Below, in pieces: positions 49,008 through 58,459 of a DNA stretch of 64,000 bases. The first letter of the stretch is position 1. Every line of letters starts with the position of its first letter. The position numbers were made by a program, and so were the translations under genes. The notes below the pieces were generated by a model. The model was not told the origin of the DNA, made no database searches, and saw only the letters and a program-made list of their open reading frames with translations. Source of the stretch: Actinomadura violacea (GTDB taxonomy: Bacteria > Actinomycetota > Actinomycetes > Streptosporangiales > Streptosporangiaceae); the NCBI RefSeq assembly GCF_017573465.1, contig NZ_JAGEPF010000033.1, positions 61,904 through 125,903 on the forward strand, in the 5' to 3' direction.

Positions 49008-51983
49008 ATGCGGTTCGGGATCCTGGGCGAGACCCGGGCGTGGCGGGACGGCGGCGAGGACGTGCCGCTCGGCGGTCCGGCCCGGCGGGCGCTGCTGGCG
49101 CTGCTGCTCGTCCGGCCGGGTGCGGCGGTGCCGGCGGACCGGCTCGCCGCGGGCGGGACGGCCGGCCACGCGCTGCACTCGCAGGTGTCGCGGCTGCGCG
49201 CGGCGCTCGGGCCGGACGCGGCGATCGAGCGGGACGGCGGCGGGTACCGGATCGCGGTCGGCCCCGATGACGTGGACGCGGGCCGGTTCGAGCGGCTCGC
49301 CGACGAGGGCCGGGCGGCGCTGCGCGACGGCGCCGCGGACCGCGCGGCCGAGCTGCTCGGCGAGGCCCTGAGCCTGTGGCGGGGCCCGGCGCTCGCCGAC
49401 GTGCCGTGGGCCGAGACGGACGCGCTGCGGCTGGAGGAGCGGCGGACCGCCGCCACCGAGGACCGGATCGAGGCCGACCTGCTCCGCGGCCGGCACCGCG
49501 ACGTGGTGCCCGAGCTGCGCGACCTGCTCGGCCGGCACCCGCTGCGCGAGCGGCTCGCGGGGCTGCTGATGCGGGCGCTGCGCGACGGCGGCGGGCAGGC
49601 CGAGGCGCTGCTGGTGTTCGAGGAGACGCGGCGGCGGCTCGCCGGCGAGCTGGGCGCGGACCCGTCCGCGGACCTCGCCGCTCTGCACCGCGACCTGCTG
49701 CGCGGCGACCCCGCCCCGGCGCCGGTGCGGCCGCCCGCGCCGCTGACGGACCTGGTCGGCCGCGGCGGCGACGTGGACGGCGTCGCGGACCTGCTCGCGT
49801 CGGCGCGGCTCGTCACGCTGACCGGGCCCGGCGGCGTCGGGAAGACGCGGCTGGCCGTCGAGGTCGCGGGCCGGGCGGACGGCGAGGCGTGCTTCGCCGA
49901 GCTCGCGCCGCTGCGGGACGGCGCGTCGCTGCCCCGCGCGCTGCTCGGCGCCCTCGGCCTGCGCGAGTCCGGGCTCCAGGCGCCGGACGCCGGGAAGGGC
50001 CCGGAGGACCGGCTGGCCGCGGCGCTCGCCGACCGCCCGCTGCTGCTCGTCCTGGACAACTGCGAGCAGGTCGTGGACGCGGTCGCGGCGCTCGCCGGGC
50101 GGCTGCTCGCCGCGTGCCCGGGGCTGCGCGTCCTCGCGACGAGCCGCGAGCCCCTCGGCATCACCGGCGAGAACCTGTGGCCGGTCCGGCCGCTGGACGG
50201 CGACGCGGCGGTGCGGCTGTTCACCGCGCGGGCGTCCGCGGTCCGGCGCGGGTTCGCGGCGGACCCGGCCGTCGTGCGCCGGATCTGCGCGGCGCTGGAC
50301 GACCTGCCGCTGGCGATCGAGCTGGCCGCGGCGCGGCTGCGCACCATGGACGTCGCCGACCTCGCGGGCCGGCTGGACGACCGGCTCGGCGTCCCGTCGC
50401 GCGGCAGCCGCACCGCCGACGAGCGGCACCGCACGCTGCGCGCGGTCGTCGCGTGGAGCTGGGACCTGCTGGACGAGGACGAGCGGCGCGTCGCGGAGCG
50501 GTTCACCGCGTTCGCGGGCGGCGCGGCGCCGGACGCGGCGCGCCGGGTGTGCGGGGACGGCGGCGACGCGCTGGAGTCGCTGGTCGACAAGTCGCTGCTG
50601 GAGCTGGCGGGCGGCCGGTACCGGATGCTGGAGACGATCCGCGCCTACGGCGCCGAACGCGCGGCCGAGTCCGGCGCCGATGCGCGCGACGCGCACGCGG
50701 CCTACTTCCTGGAGCTGGCTCAGACCGCCGATCCGCAGCTGCGGACGGGCGCCCAGCTCGACTGGCTGGGGGTCCTCGCCGCGGAGCACGGCAACCTGCT
50801 GGCCGCGCTGGGCGGGGCCGCCGAGGCGCGGGACGTGCCGGCCGGGCTGCGGCTCGCGGCGGCGATGTCGAGCTACCTGTGGATCCGCGGGGTGGCGGTC
50901 GCCGCGCAGGCCGCGGCGCTGCTGGACGTCGCGGGCCCCGTCCCGCCGCCCGGCCTGGAGGAGGAGTACGCGGCGTGCGTGCTGCACGCGGGCGCGGACG
51001 CGGCCGGACGCGAGGTGTGGCAGCGGCATCGAGCCGCGGCGGAGGCGGCGCTCGAAGCGGCGTGGGCGGACGGGAAGGCGGGCCGCCATCCGGCCGTCCC
51101 GTTCCTGTGGATGATGCGCCGCGCGGACGAACCGGACGCGCAGTCGGCGTTCGCGCTGGTCCTGGCGCAGCGCGACGGCCCGGACCCGTGGGCGCGCGCC
51201 GCCGCCCGCTTCATCGCCGGGTTCGAGCCGCTCGCCGCGGGCGACATGGAGGGGGCCGCCGCGGAGTTCGGCGCGGCGGCCGGCGGGTTCCGCGCGCTCG
51301 GCGACCGGTGGGGCACCGCCCTCGCGCTCGACGCGCTCGCCGGCCTCGCCGCCCACCGCGGCGACCGCGCCGCGGCGGTCGCGCTCACCGACGAGGCGCT
51401 CGCCCTCACCGAGCGGCTCGGAGCCCTCGACGAGACCGCCGACCTGCTCGTCAACCGCGGCGACCACCGCGTCGAGGACGACCGGGACTCGGCCCGCGCC
51501 GACTACGAGCGCGCCGCGGCGGTCGCGCGCCGCGCGGGCAGCCCCACCTACCTCGCGGGGGCGCTGCGCGGCCTCGGCGACATCGCGCTCCTCGACGGCG
51601 ACCCCGGCACCGCCGAACGCCTCTACACCGACGCGCTCGCCCGGTTCGACCCGCACTGGATCAAGAGCGTCGGCGGCCGCGCGTCCGCGCTGGTCGGGCT
51701 CGGCCGCGTCGCCGCCGCGCGCGGCGACGGCGGCACGGCCCGGTCCCGCTACCGGGAGGCGGCCGGGGCGGCGGCGTCCAAGGGCGCGTTCATGGAGGCC
51801 GCCCGCGCCGTCGACGTCCTCGCCGGCCTGGAGGCCGCACAGGGCGACGCGGACCGGGCGGCCCGGCTGTCCGCCGCCGCGCAGGCGCTGCGCGGCGCCC
51901 CCGCGACCGCGCTGAGCAGGGCGGACGCGCTGCGCCTCGCGGGCCTCGACGAGCAGGTCATCGAGGCGGTGAGCCGGCGGTGA
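49008..51983 (+). CDS. Large BTAD/AfsR-SARP-like regulator with NTPase domain
   Basis: 991 aa. Layout: winged helix (residues 1-85, LGGPARRALLALLLVRPGAA then LHSQVSRLRAALG), bacterial transcriptional activation (BTAD) domain (~90-235), NTP-binding domain with Walker A GPGGVGKT (273-280) and Walker B LLLVLDNCEQ, then helical TPR-like repeats (~580-970). Same order as AfsR-type SARPs of Streptomyces, but here next to a FAD monooxygenase and hemerythrin, no biosynthetic gene cluster is seen. No LuxR HTH at the C-terminus. Confidence 0.92.
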   Translation: MRFGILGETRAWRDGGEDVPLGGPARRALLALLLVRPGAAVPADRLAAGGTAGHALHSQVSRLRAALGPDAAIERDGGGYRIAVGPDDVDAGRFERLADEGRAALRDGAADRAAELLGEALSLWRGPALADVPWAETDALRLEERRTAATEDRIEADLLRGRHRDVVPELRDLLGRHPLRERLAGLLMRALRDGGGQAEALLVFEETRRRLAGELGADPSADLAALHRDLLRGDPAPAPVRPPAPLTDLVGRGGDVDGVADLLASARLVTLTGPGGVGKTRLAVEVAGRADGEACFAELAPLRDGASLPRALLGALGLRESGLQAPDAGKGPEDRLAAALADRPLLLVLDNCEQVVDAVAALAGRLLAACPGLRVLATSREPLGITGENLWPVRPLDGDAAVRLFTARASAVRRGFAADPAVVRRICAALDDLPLAIELAAARLRTMDVADLAGRLDDRLGVPSRGSRTADERHRTLRAVVAWSWDLLDEDERRVAERFTAFAGGAAPDAARRVCGDGGDALESLVDKSLLELAGGRYRMLETIRAYGAERAAESGADARDAHAAYFLELAQTADPQLRTGAQLDWLGVLAAEHGNLLAALGGAAEARDVPAGLRLAAAMSSYLWIRGVAVAAQAAALLDVAGPVPPPGLEEEYAACVLHAGADAAGREVWQRHRAAAEAALEAAWADGKAGRHPAVPFLWMMRRADEPDAQSAFALVLAQRDGPDPWARAAARFIAGFEPLAAGDMEGAAAEFGAAAGGFRALGDRWGTALALDALAGLAAHRGDRAAAVALTDEALALTERLGALDETADLLVNRGDHRVEDDRDSARADYERAAAVARRAGSPTYLAGALRGLGDIALLDGDPGTAERLYTDALARFDPHWIKSVGGRASALVGLGRVAAARGDGGTARSRYREAAGAAASKGAFMEAARAVDVLAGLEAAQGDADRAARLSAAAQALRGAPATALSRADALRLAGLDEQVIEAVSRR

Positions 51984-52018
51984 GCCTGCGGTGAGCGCGC
52001 CTCGGCAGTCTCGCCGGC

Positions 52019-53218
52019 ATGAAGAACATCCTGATCTCCGGCGCCTCCGTCGCCGGCCCCGCGCTCGCCCACTGGCTCGCCCGCTACGGCTTCACCACCA
52101 CGATCGTCGAGAACACGCCCGGCTTCCGCGACGGCGGCTACGCCGTCGACTTCCGCGGCGACGCGCACCTGACCGTCCTGCGCCGCATGGGCATCCTCGG
52201 CGAGGTCGAGCAGGCCCGGACCGGCACGGGCGCGATGGCGTACGTGAACAAGGAGGGCAAGGTCCAGGCGTCCATGCCCGCCGATCTGTTCGCCGGGGAC
52301 GTCGAGATCCTCCGCGGCGACCTCGCCCGCATCCTCTACCGCGCCACCCGCGGCACCACCGAGTACGTCTTCGGCGACTCCATCGCCTCCCTCGACGAGG
52401 ACGAGGACGGCGTGACCGTCGCATTCGAGCGGTCCGCGCCGCGCCGGTTCGACCTGGTCATCGGCGCGGACGGGCTGCACTCCAACGTCCGCCGGCTCGC
52501 GTTCGGGCCGGAGGAGCGGTTCGTACGCGACCTCGGCGTGCACTGCGCGGTCTTCAGCGTCCCGAACCACCTCGGCCTCCAGTACACCGGGCACGTCTAC
52601 CGGACCGGCGGGCAGCTCGCGTCGGTCTACAGCGCCCGCCACAACACCGAGGCGCGGGCCGCGTTCTACTTCAGCTCGCCGGAGGCGGACATCCACCGCC
52701 GCGACGTGGCGGGGCAGCAGCGGATCCTCACCGAGCGGTTCGCCGGGACCGGCTGGGAGTGCGACCGGCTGCTCGCCGAAATGCGCAACGCCCCCGACTT
52801 CTACTTCGACTCCGTCGGGCAGGTCCGCATGGACACCTGGTCGCGCGGCCGGGTCGCGCTGCTCGGCGACGCCGCGTACTGCCCGTCGTCCCTGTCCGGC
52901 ATGGGCACCGGCCTCGCCATGGTGGGCGCCTACGTCCTCGCGGGCGAACTGGCCGCCGCGCGCGGCGACCACCGCGTCGCCTACGCGCGCTACCAGGACG
53001 TCCTGGGCGAGTACGCGGCGGGCTGCCAGAAGATGGGCGACGGCGTCGCGAAGCTGATGATGCCCAGCAGCCGCTTCGCGGTCGCGCTGCTGAACCGGTA
53101 CTACAAGCTCATCCCGTACCTGCCGGGCAAGAACATGGCCGCGAAGATCGCGCGCAAGACCGCCGAGGGCATCGCGCTCCCCGACTACGCGGGCGCCGCT
53201 GCGCGCCCGACGTGCTGA
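52019..53218 (+). CDS. FAD-dependent monooxygenase (PHBH-like)
   Basis: 399 aa. N-terminal dinucleotide motif LISGASVAGPALAHWLARYG (GxGxxG variant GASVAGPA), central DG motif VIGADGLHSNVRR and GD motif ALLGDAAYCPSSLSGMGTG. Class-A flavin aromatic hydroxylase. Starts 35 nt after the SARP-like gene, so likely cotranscribed or under its control. Confidence 0.92.
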   Translation: MKNILISGASVAGPALAHWLARYGFTTTIVENTPGFRDGGYAVDFRGDAHLTVLRRMGILGEVEQARTGTGAMAYVNKEGKVQASMPADLFAGDVEILRGDLARILYRATRGTTEYVFGDSIASLDEDEDGVTVAFERSAPRRFDLVIGADGLHSNVRRLAFGPEERFVRDLGVHCAVFSVPNHLGLQYTGHVYRTGGQLASVYSARHNTEARAAFYFSSPEADIHRRDVAGQQRILTERFAGTGWECDRLLAEMRNAPDFYFDSVGQVRMDTWSRGRVALLGDAAYCPSSLSGMGTGLAMVGAYVLAGELAAARGDHRVAYARYQDVLGEYAAGCQKMGDGVAKLMMPSSRFAVALLNRYYKLIPYLPGKNMAAKIARKTAEGIALPDYAGAAARPTC

Positions 53219-53297
53219 ACCCTGCCGGAGGCGGTCACATCGGTGCCCCGCGGTCCGTCAGTGCGATGTACGACCCGATCGCCCTGAGGAGACCGCG

Positions 53298-53930
53298 ATG
53301 AGCAAGCTGGACATGACGTCGATGTACACCTTCCACGACGCGCTGCGCCGGGACCTGCGGCACATCACCGAGGTCACGGCGCGTCCCGGCGACGACCCCC
53401 GGCGCGTCCTCGCCACCGCCGTCGGCTGGGAGCTGTTCAAGAAGGCGCTGCACGCGCACCACACCGCGGAGGACGAGGCGCTGTGGCCGATGATGCGCGA
53501 GGCCGTCGCGGGCCGCCCGGACGGCCTCGCGCTGCTGGACGCGATGGAGGCCGAGCACGCCGCGGTGGACCCCGCGATCGAGGCGATCGACGCGGCGCTC
53601 GCCGACACCGAGTCCGGGCCCGCGCGGCTCGGCGAGCTCGCGGACACCCTCGCGACCGCGCTCGGCGGGCACCTCAAGCACGAGGAGGACGAGGCGCTCC
53701 CACTGATCGAGGCGTCGCTGACCGAGGCGCAGTGGCTGGAGTTCGGCCAGGCCAGCGGCAAGTACGTCGGGCCGGACGGGCCGCGCGTCATCCCGTGGAT
53801 GCTGGACGGCGCGTCCGAGTCCGCGGTGGCGGCGATGCTGGCGCCGCTCCCCGACCCGCTCCGCGCCGCGTACACGAACGAGTGGTTCCCGGCGTACAAG
53901 TCCCTGGACCTCTGGGCCGCCGGCGCCTAG
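53298..53930 (+). CDS. Hemerythrin-domain protein
   Basis: 210 aa. Hemerythrin/HHE pattern: TFHDALRRDLRHI, KKALHAHHTAEDEALWPMM, AMEAEHAAVDPAIEAID, GGHLKHEEDEALPLIEASL. His/Glu ligands of a diiron site are present. An O2-, NO- or peroxide-related role is plausible. RBS GAGGAG before ATG 53298. Confidence 0.9.
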   Translation: MSKLDMTSMYTFHDALRRDLRHITEVTARPGDDPRRVLATAVGWELFKKALHAHHTAEDEALWPMMREAVAGRPDGLALLDAMEAEHAAVDPAIEAIDAALADTESGPARLGELADTLATALGGHLKHEEDEALPLIEASLTEAQWLEFGQASGKYVGPDGPRVIPWMLDGASESAVAAMLAPLPDPLRAAYTNEWFPAYKSLDLWAAGA

Positions 53931-53942
53931 AGGAGACCGCGC

Positions 53943-54641
53943 CTAAGGCAGACCGCGGAGCGCGGAGTCGATCCGGGTGAGGACGGCGAGCGTCTCCTCG
54001 TCGTCCGTCCTTGCGAAGGCGTCGCCGACGGCGCGCGCGGCGGCGCCTTCGAAGAGCCACGCCGCGACCTGCTCGTAGGGACGGCCCTGGCAGGCGATGC
54101 GCGGGGCGAGGCGTCCGCGCTTCCAGGTCAGGTCCTCGGTGGCGAAGTCGTGCAGGTGCCGGATCGCGGCGCCGGACGGCAGCCGCGACCATTCGGTGAG
54201 CTGCGACGATACGTCGCCGGCGGCGCAGCCGAGCGCGCACAGCGCCGTCCGGATCCGGAGCGGGCCGGGGTGGGCGGCGAGCGAGCGCGTCCAGAACGCG
54301 CCGAGGAACGCGGCGACCGCGTCGCGCTGCGGCCACCGCTCCCAGCCGGCCCGCGCGAGCTTGCCGAAGACGATCTCGGGGTCGGGGTAGGCGAACGCGT
54401 CGTCGGCGGCCAGTTCCAGCAGGCGAGGGGCGAAGTAGCGGAAGTCGTCCTCGTCGCCCCACGTGTTGAGGGCCTTCGCCGCGTACCGCGCGAGGTCGCC
54501 GGCGGCGAGGTCGCGCGGCGGTCGGGCGAGGAGCGGCCGGTCCTCGTCGACGGCGACGCAGCACGGGCAGCCGTGCACGCGGGCGGGGCGCGGGACGTCG
54601 GCGAACGCCGCGTACAGCGCCTCGACCGCCGCGGAGTACAT
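53943..54641 (-). CDS. Conserved hypothetical protein, 232 aa
   Basis: Cys motif GCPCCVAVDEDRPLLARPP at residues 24-42 suggests a metal or redox site; then LARYAAKALNTWGDEDDFRY, RLLELAADDAFAYPDPEIVF and HDFATEDLTWKRGRL. Helical-rich. No name. Stop is 12 nt after the convergent hemerythrin stop; upstream is the chorismate mutase at 54645, 3 nt apart. Confidence 0.75.
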   Translation of the reverse strand: MYSAAVEALYAAFADVPRPARVHGCPCCVAVDEDRPLLARPPRDLAAGDLARYAAKALNTWGDEDDFRYFAPRLLELAADDAFAYPDPEIVFGKLARAGWERWPQRDAVAAFLGAFWTRSLAAHPGPLRIRTALCALGCAAGDVSSQLTEWSRLPSGAAIRHLHDFATEDLTWKRGRLAPRIACQGRPYEQVAAWLFEGAAARAVGDAFARTDDEETLAVLTRIDSALRGLP

Positions 54642-54644
54642 CGG

Positions 54645-54932
54645 TCAGGTGGCGGCGGTGCGGCGGGCGTGCTCGTCCAGTTCGAGGTCGATGAACGCGC
54701 CGATCATGGCCCGCCACACCGCCTCGGCGACCTCGGGGGACAGGCCGGCGGACGCGGCGCGCTCGCGGGCCAGCGCGACGACCTGCTCGACGCGGCCGGG
54801 CGCGCGGACGGCGTCCGCGTCGGCCTTGAACGCGGCGGCGGCCTGGACGAGCGCCTGCCGTTCGGCGAGGAGCCGGACGAGGTCGCCGTCGATGGCGTCG
54901 ATCCTGGCGCGGACGTCGGAGAGCGAATCCAT
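54645..54932 (-). CDS. AroQ-type chorismate mutase
   Basis: 95 aa from ATG 54932. Three-helix AroQ fold: SDVRARIDAIDGDLVRLLAE, RQALVQAAAAFKADADAVRA, and GRVEQVVALARERAASAGL. Arg10, Arg25, Lys36, Arg47 and Glu49 occupy the usual active-site positions (by alignment, inferred). Converts chorismate to prephenate. It follows the hypothetical gene by 3 nt, so it may be cotranscribed with it. Confidence 0.85.
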   Translation of the reverse strand: MDSLSDVRARIDAIDGDLVRLLAERQALVQAAAAFKADADAVRAPGRVEQVVALARERAASAGLSPEVAEAVWRAMIGAFIDLELDEHARRTAAT

Positions 54933-54982
54933 ACCGGGATCCTGGCAGGACCGTCCGGCATGCGTCACTACGCGGGCATGCG

Positions 54983-56317
54983 TCACTTCGCGGACGCGGC
55001 GATGAGGTCCCGGTACCAGCCGAACGACTTCTTCGGCGTCCGCTTCTGCGTCTCGTAGTCGACGTGGACGAGCCCGAACCGCGGGTGGTATCCCTCGGCC
55101 CATTCGAAGTTGTCCAGAAGGGACCAGGCGTAATACCCGCGGATGTCGACGCCTTCGTCGACGGCGGTCCGCATCGCGGCGATGTGCGCGTCGAGGAACT
55201 CGATGCGGGCCGTGTCGTCGACCGTGCCGTCGTCGGCGACCTCGTCGGGGAACGAGCAGCCGTTCTCGGTGACGTACAGCGGCGGCAGCCGGGTGCCGTA
55301 CCGCTCGCGCAGCGTGCGCAGCAGGGACAGGAAGGCGTCGGGGGCGATCGGCCAGCCCATGCCGGTCACCGGGTACCCGGTGACGTCGACCATGTCGAAG
55401 GGGAGCGGGCCGTCCGCGGGCGGGGCCTTGAGGCGGGTCGGCTGGTAGTAGTTCACGCCGAGGAAGTCGATCGGCGACGCGATGACCGACATGTCCAGGT
55501 CGTGGATGTGCGGCGCGAGGTCCGGGCCGCCGAGCATCGAGATGTCGGGGTAGGCGCCGGTCAGCACCGGGTCGGTGAACATCCGGTTCATGAAGGCGTC
55601 GAAGGCGAGCGCGGCGCCCCGGTCGGCGTCCGACGACGGGTCGGCGGGCCAGGCGGGCGAGTAGTGGTTGGCGAGGCCGACGCGGCGGGCGCCGCGGCTG
55701 CGCAGCGCGGTGACGGCGAGGCCGTGGCCGAGGAGCTGGTGGTGGGCGGTCGGCAGCGCGTCCAGCATCAGCGTCTCGCCGGGCGCGTAGACGCCGAACG
55801 CGTACCCGTAGGCGGTGACGACGACCGGCTCGTTCAGCGTGATCCACGTGCCGACGCGGTCGGCGAGGCGTTCGGCGGCGCGGTAGGCGAACTCGGCGAA
55901 CCGGTAGGCGGTGTCGCGGTTCATCCAGCCGCCGGCGTCCTCGAGCGGCTGCGGCAGGTCCCAGTGGTAGAGGGTGACGGCCGGGTCGATGCCGGCGGCG
56001 AGCAGCGCGTCGACGAGCCGGTCGTAGAAGTCCAGGCCCCGGGGGTTGGCGGTGCCGCTGCCGGCCGGCTGAACGCGCGGCCACGCGATCGAGAACCGGT
56101 AGGACCCGACGCCGAGGTCTTTCATGAGCGCGACGTCCTCCGGCCACCGGTGATAGTGGTCACAGGCGACGTCGCCGGTGTGGCCGTCCCGCACCCGGCC
56201 GGGCGTGTGCGCGAAGACGTCCCAGGTGGACGGCCCGCGGCCGTCCTCGTGCACGGCGCCTTCGACCTGGTAGGCGGCGGTCGCGACGCCCCAGCGGAAG
56301 CCCTCCGGAAGCCCCAT
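54983..56317 (-). CDS. GH1 beta-glucosidase
   Basis: 444 aa from ATG 56317 with GGAAGGA upstream. Family-1 signatures: EGFRWGVATAAYQVEGAVHE, YRFSIAWPRVQPAG, acid/base Glu163 in TLNEP, NYYQP, nucleophile Glu351 in VTENG, and WSLLDNFEWAEGY. No signal peptide, so intracellular: acts on imported oligosaccharides. Divergent from the TetR gene at 56458. Confidence 0.95.
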   Translation of the reverse strand: MGLPEGFRWGVATAAYQVEGAVHEDGRGPSTWDVFAHTPGRVRDGHTGDVACDHYHRWPEDVALMKDLGVGSYRFSIAWPRVQPAGSGTANPRGLDFYDRLVDALLAAGIDPAVTLYHWDLPQPLEDAGGWMNRDTAYRFAEFAYRAAERLADRVGTWITLNEPVVVTAYGYAFGVYAPGETLMLDALPTAHHQLLGHGLAVTALRSRGARRVGLANHYSPAWPADPSSDADRGAALAFDAFMNRMFTDPVLTGAYPDISMLGGPDLAPHIHDLDMSVIASPIDFLGVNYYQPTRLKAPPADGPLPFDMVDVTGYPVTGMGWPIAPDAFLSLLRTLRERYGTRLPPLYVTENGCSFPDEVADDGTVDDTARIEFLDAHIAAMRTAVDEGVDIRGYYAWSLLDNFEWAEGYHPRFGLVHVDYETQKRTPKKSFGWYRDLIAASAK

Positions 56318-56457
56318 CCGTTCCTTCCCCACGAACGCGAATGCTGTTCGGACTTTACGGCGCGGGGTGGTCGGCGCGGAAGGGTTCCGTGACCGCGGGG
56401 TGGGGAAGCGGGGCCGCGCCATGACCGAGCATGGCGGGTTCGGGTGACAATGGTGGC

Positions 56458-57081
56458 GTGACCGAGATCCGCACCCCGCTCCGCCGACGTCCCGCCCAGC
56501 GCCGCAGCGCCGAACGCGTCCAGCGGATGCTCGACGCGTGCGCGGACATCCTCGACGAGGACGGCTACGACGGCCTGACCACCACGCGGATCGCGCAGCG
56601 CGCCGAGGTCGCCATCGGCTCGGTCTACCAGTTCTTCCCGGACAAGCGGGCGGTCGCGCAGGCGCTGGCGCTGCGCAACCTGGAGGTGTTCGGGCAGCGG
56701 ATCTCGACCCGGCTCGCGAGCGGCGCGTTCGCCGACTGGTCCGACACCGTCGGCGTGATCATCGAGATCTTCGTCGAGATGCACCGCACCGTGCCGGGCT
56801 TCCGGGTGCTGCGCTTCGGCGACGTCGCGGACGTGAACCTGCTGGACTCCGACGCCGACAACAACGCGGTCGTCGCCGACCGGCTCCGCGAGATGATCGT
56901 CGAGACGTTCGCGGTGCAGGACACCCCCGGCCTCGCGACCGCGCTGGCCATCGCGGTGGAGGCGGGCGACGCGGTGCTGAAGATGGCCTTCCGGCGCGAC
57001 CCGTCCGGCGACCCGCTGATCGTCGCGGAGGCGGAGCGGCTGATCCACGGGTACCTCGCGGACCACATCCAGCAGGCCTGA
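56458..57081 (+). CDS. TetR-family regulator
   Basis: 207 aa from GTG 56458 (an in-frame ATG lies at 56431). N-terminal HTH: RSAERVQRMLDACADILDED, GYDGLTTTRIAQRAEVAIGS and VYQFFPDKRAV. C-terminal ligand domain is all-helical. Divergent from the beta-glucosidase; it may repress it. Confidence 0.9.
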   Translation: MTEIRTPLRRRPAQRRSAERVQRMLDACADILDEDGYDGLTTTRIAQRAEVAIGSVYQFFPDKRAVAQALALRNLEVFGQRISTRLASGAFADWSDTVGVIIEIFVEMHRTVPGFRVLRFGDVADVNLLDSDADNNAVVADRLREMIVETFAVQDTPGLATALAIAVEAGDAVLKMAFRRDPSGDPLIVAEAERLIHGYLADHIQQA

Positions 57082-57211
57082 CCGGCGCCGCGGCGGCCCG
57101 CGGGCGCGCCCGCCGCCGGCCGCTCCCCCGGCCGCCTCCGGCCATTCGCCCGGACATCACCCCGAGCTCGCCATTTGTGGCAGACTCGCGCGAAAACGCG
57201 ACGGGACGAGG

Positions 57212-57820
57212 GTGAGTTCGCTGGACGCAGAGCGGCTCCAGGCGCAGAACCGGCTGCTGATCCGGCAGCGGATCCGCCTGATGGTCAACCAGTACGAGGT
57301 GCACGCCGAGAACCCCGACGGCGGCGAGGGGGAGCTGCTGGCGTTCGCGCAGCAGAAGCGGCTGGCGTTCAAGGAGCAGGTGACGCTCTACTCCGACGAC
57401 TCCAAGACCCGCCCCCTCCTCGGCTTCAAGGCGCGCAAGCGCATCGACCTGGCGTCGGCCTACGACATCACCGACGCGAACGGGCAGCCGATCGGGGTGT
57501 TCCGCAAGGACTTCAAGAAGTCGCTGATCGCCTCGACGTGGCATCTGGAGCAGCCCGGCCTCGGCGTGACGACGGGCAGCGAGCGCAACAAGTTCGTCGC
57601 GGTGCTGCGCCGCGTGTGGGACTTCATCCCGTACGCGGAGAACCTGCCGTTCGCGTGGCCGTACCACTTCGACTTCTACGCGGGCGACCAGCTCGTCTTC
57701 TCGGTGGAGAAGAAGTTCGGGTTCCGCGACCGGTACATCGTCGACATCAAGGACCCGCGGCTGGACCGCCGCCTGGTCGTGGCGCAGGCCGTCGCGCTGG
57801 ACGCCCTCCAGTCCCGCTGA
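57212..57820 (+). CDS. LURP-one/scramblase-like protein
   Basis: 202 aa from GTG 57212. Twelve-stranded tubby/LURP1-like pattern: LIRQRIRLMVNQYEVHAEN, LAFAQQKRLAFKEQVTLYSD, ARKRIDLASAYDITDANGQP, GVFRKDFKKSLIASTWHLEQ. Bacterial members are of unknown function, maybe phospholipid-binding. Ends 33 nt before the convergent response regulator. Confidence 0.75.
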   Translation: MSSLDAERLQAQNRLLIRQRIRLMVNQYEVHAENPDGGEGELLAFAQQKRLAFKEQVTLYSDDSKTRPLLGFKARKRIDLASAYDITDANGQPIGVFRKDFKKSLIASTWHLEQPGLGVTTGSERNKFVAVLRRVWDFIPYAENLPFAWPYHFDFYAGDQLVFSVEKKFGFRDRYIVDIKDPRLDRRLVVAQAVALDALQSR

Positions 57821-57853
57821 CCGCACCCGGCGGTCGCAACGGCGGGGCGGCGG

Positions 57854-58459
57854 TCAGAGCCAGCCCTGGGCGCGGGCCGTATGGACGGCCTCGATCCGGT
57901 TCCGGGCGCCGACCTTGTTGATCGCCGCCGACAGGTAGTTGCGGACGGTCCCCTCCGACAGGTGCAGGCGGCCCGCGATGTCGGCGATCGTGGAGCCGTC
58001 CGCGCCCGCCGCCAGCACGTCGCACTCGCGCGGCGACAGCGGGTTCGGGCCCGCGCTGAGCGCGGCGGCGGCGAGCGCCGGGTCGATAACCCGCTCGCCG
58101 GCGACGACGCGGCGGATCGCGGCGGCCAGCTCCTGCGCCGGGCCGTCCTTCACCAGGAACGCCGACGCGCCCGCCTCCATCGCGCGGCGCAGGTAGCCGG
58201 GCCGGCCGAACGTCGTCAGGATCATGATCCGGCAGCCGGGGGCGGCGGCGCGGATCTCCGGCGCGGCGGCGAGGCCGTCGCGGTCGGGCATCTCGATGTC
58301 GAGCAGCACGACGTCGGGGCGGGTGCGGGCGGCGACCGCGACGGCCTCCGCGCTCCCGGACGCCTCCCCGACGACCTCCAGGTCGTCCTCCAGGCTCAGC
58401 AGCGCCGCCAGTGCGCCGCGGACCATCCGCTGGTCCTCGGCGAGCATCACGCGGATCAC
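57854..58459 (-). CDS. NarL-type response regulator
   Basis: 201 aa from GTG 58459, overlapping the kinase stop (GTGA). Receiver ~1-115: VMLAEDQRMVRGALAAL, Asp in VVLLDIEMPDRDG, Thr in ILTTFG, Lys in FLVKDG. LuxR HTH ~135-195 (LSPRECDVLAAGADGSTIAD, HLSEGTVRNYLSAAINK). Partner of the DesK-like kinase. Confidence 0.95.
   Translation of the reverse strand: MIRVMLAEDQRMVRGALAALLSLEDDLEVVGEASGSAEAVAVAARTRPDVVLLDIEMPDRDGLAAAPEIRAAAPGCRIMILTTFGRPGYLRRAMEAGASAFLVKDGPAQELAAAIRRVVAGERVIDPALAAAALSAGPNPLSPRECDVLAAGADGSTIADIAGRLHLSEGTVRNYLSAAINKVGARNRIEAVHTARAQGWL

Noticed and set aside
48804..51656. 950-aa minus-strand frame opposite the AfsR-like gene
   Set aside because: Composition is Arg/Glu/Gln/Pro-rich without motifs; the plus-strand gene has Walker motifs and HTH.
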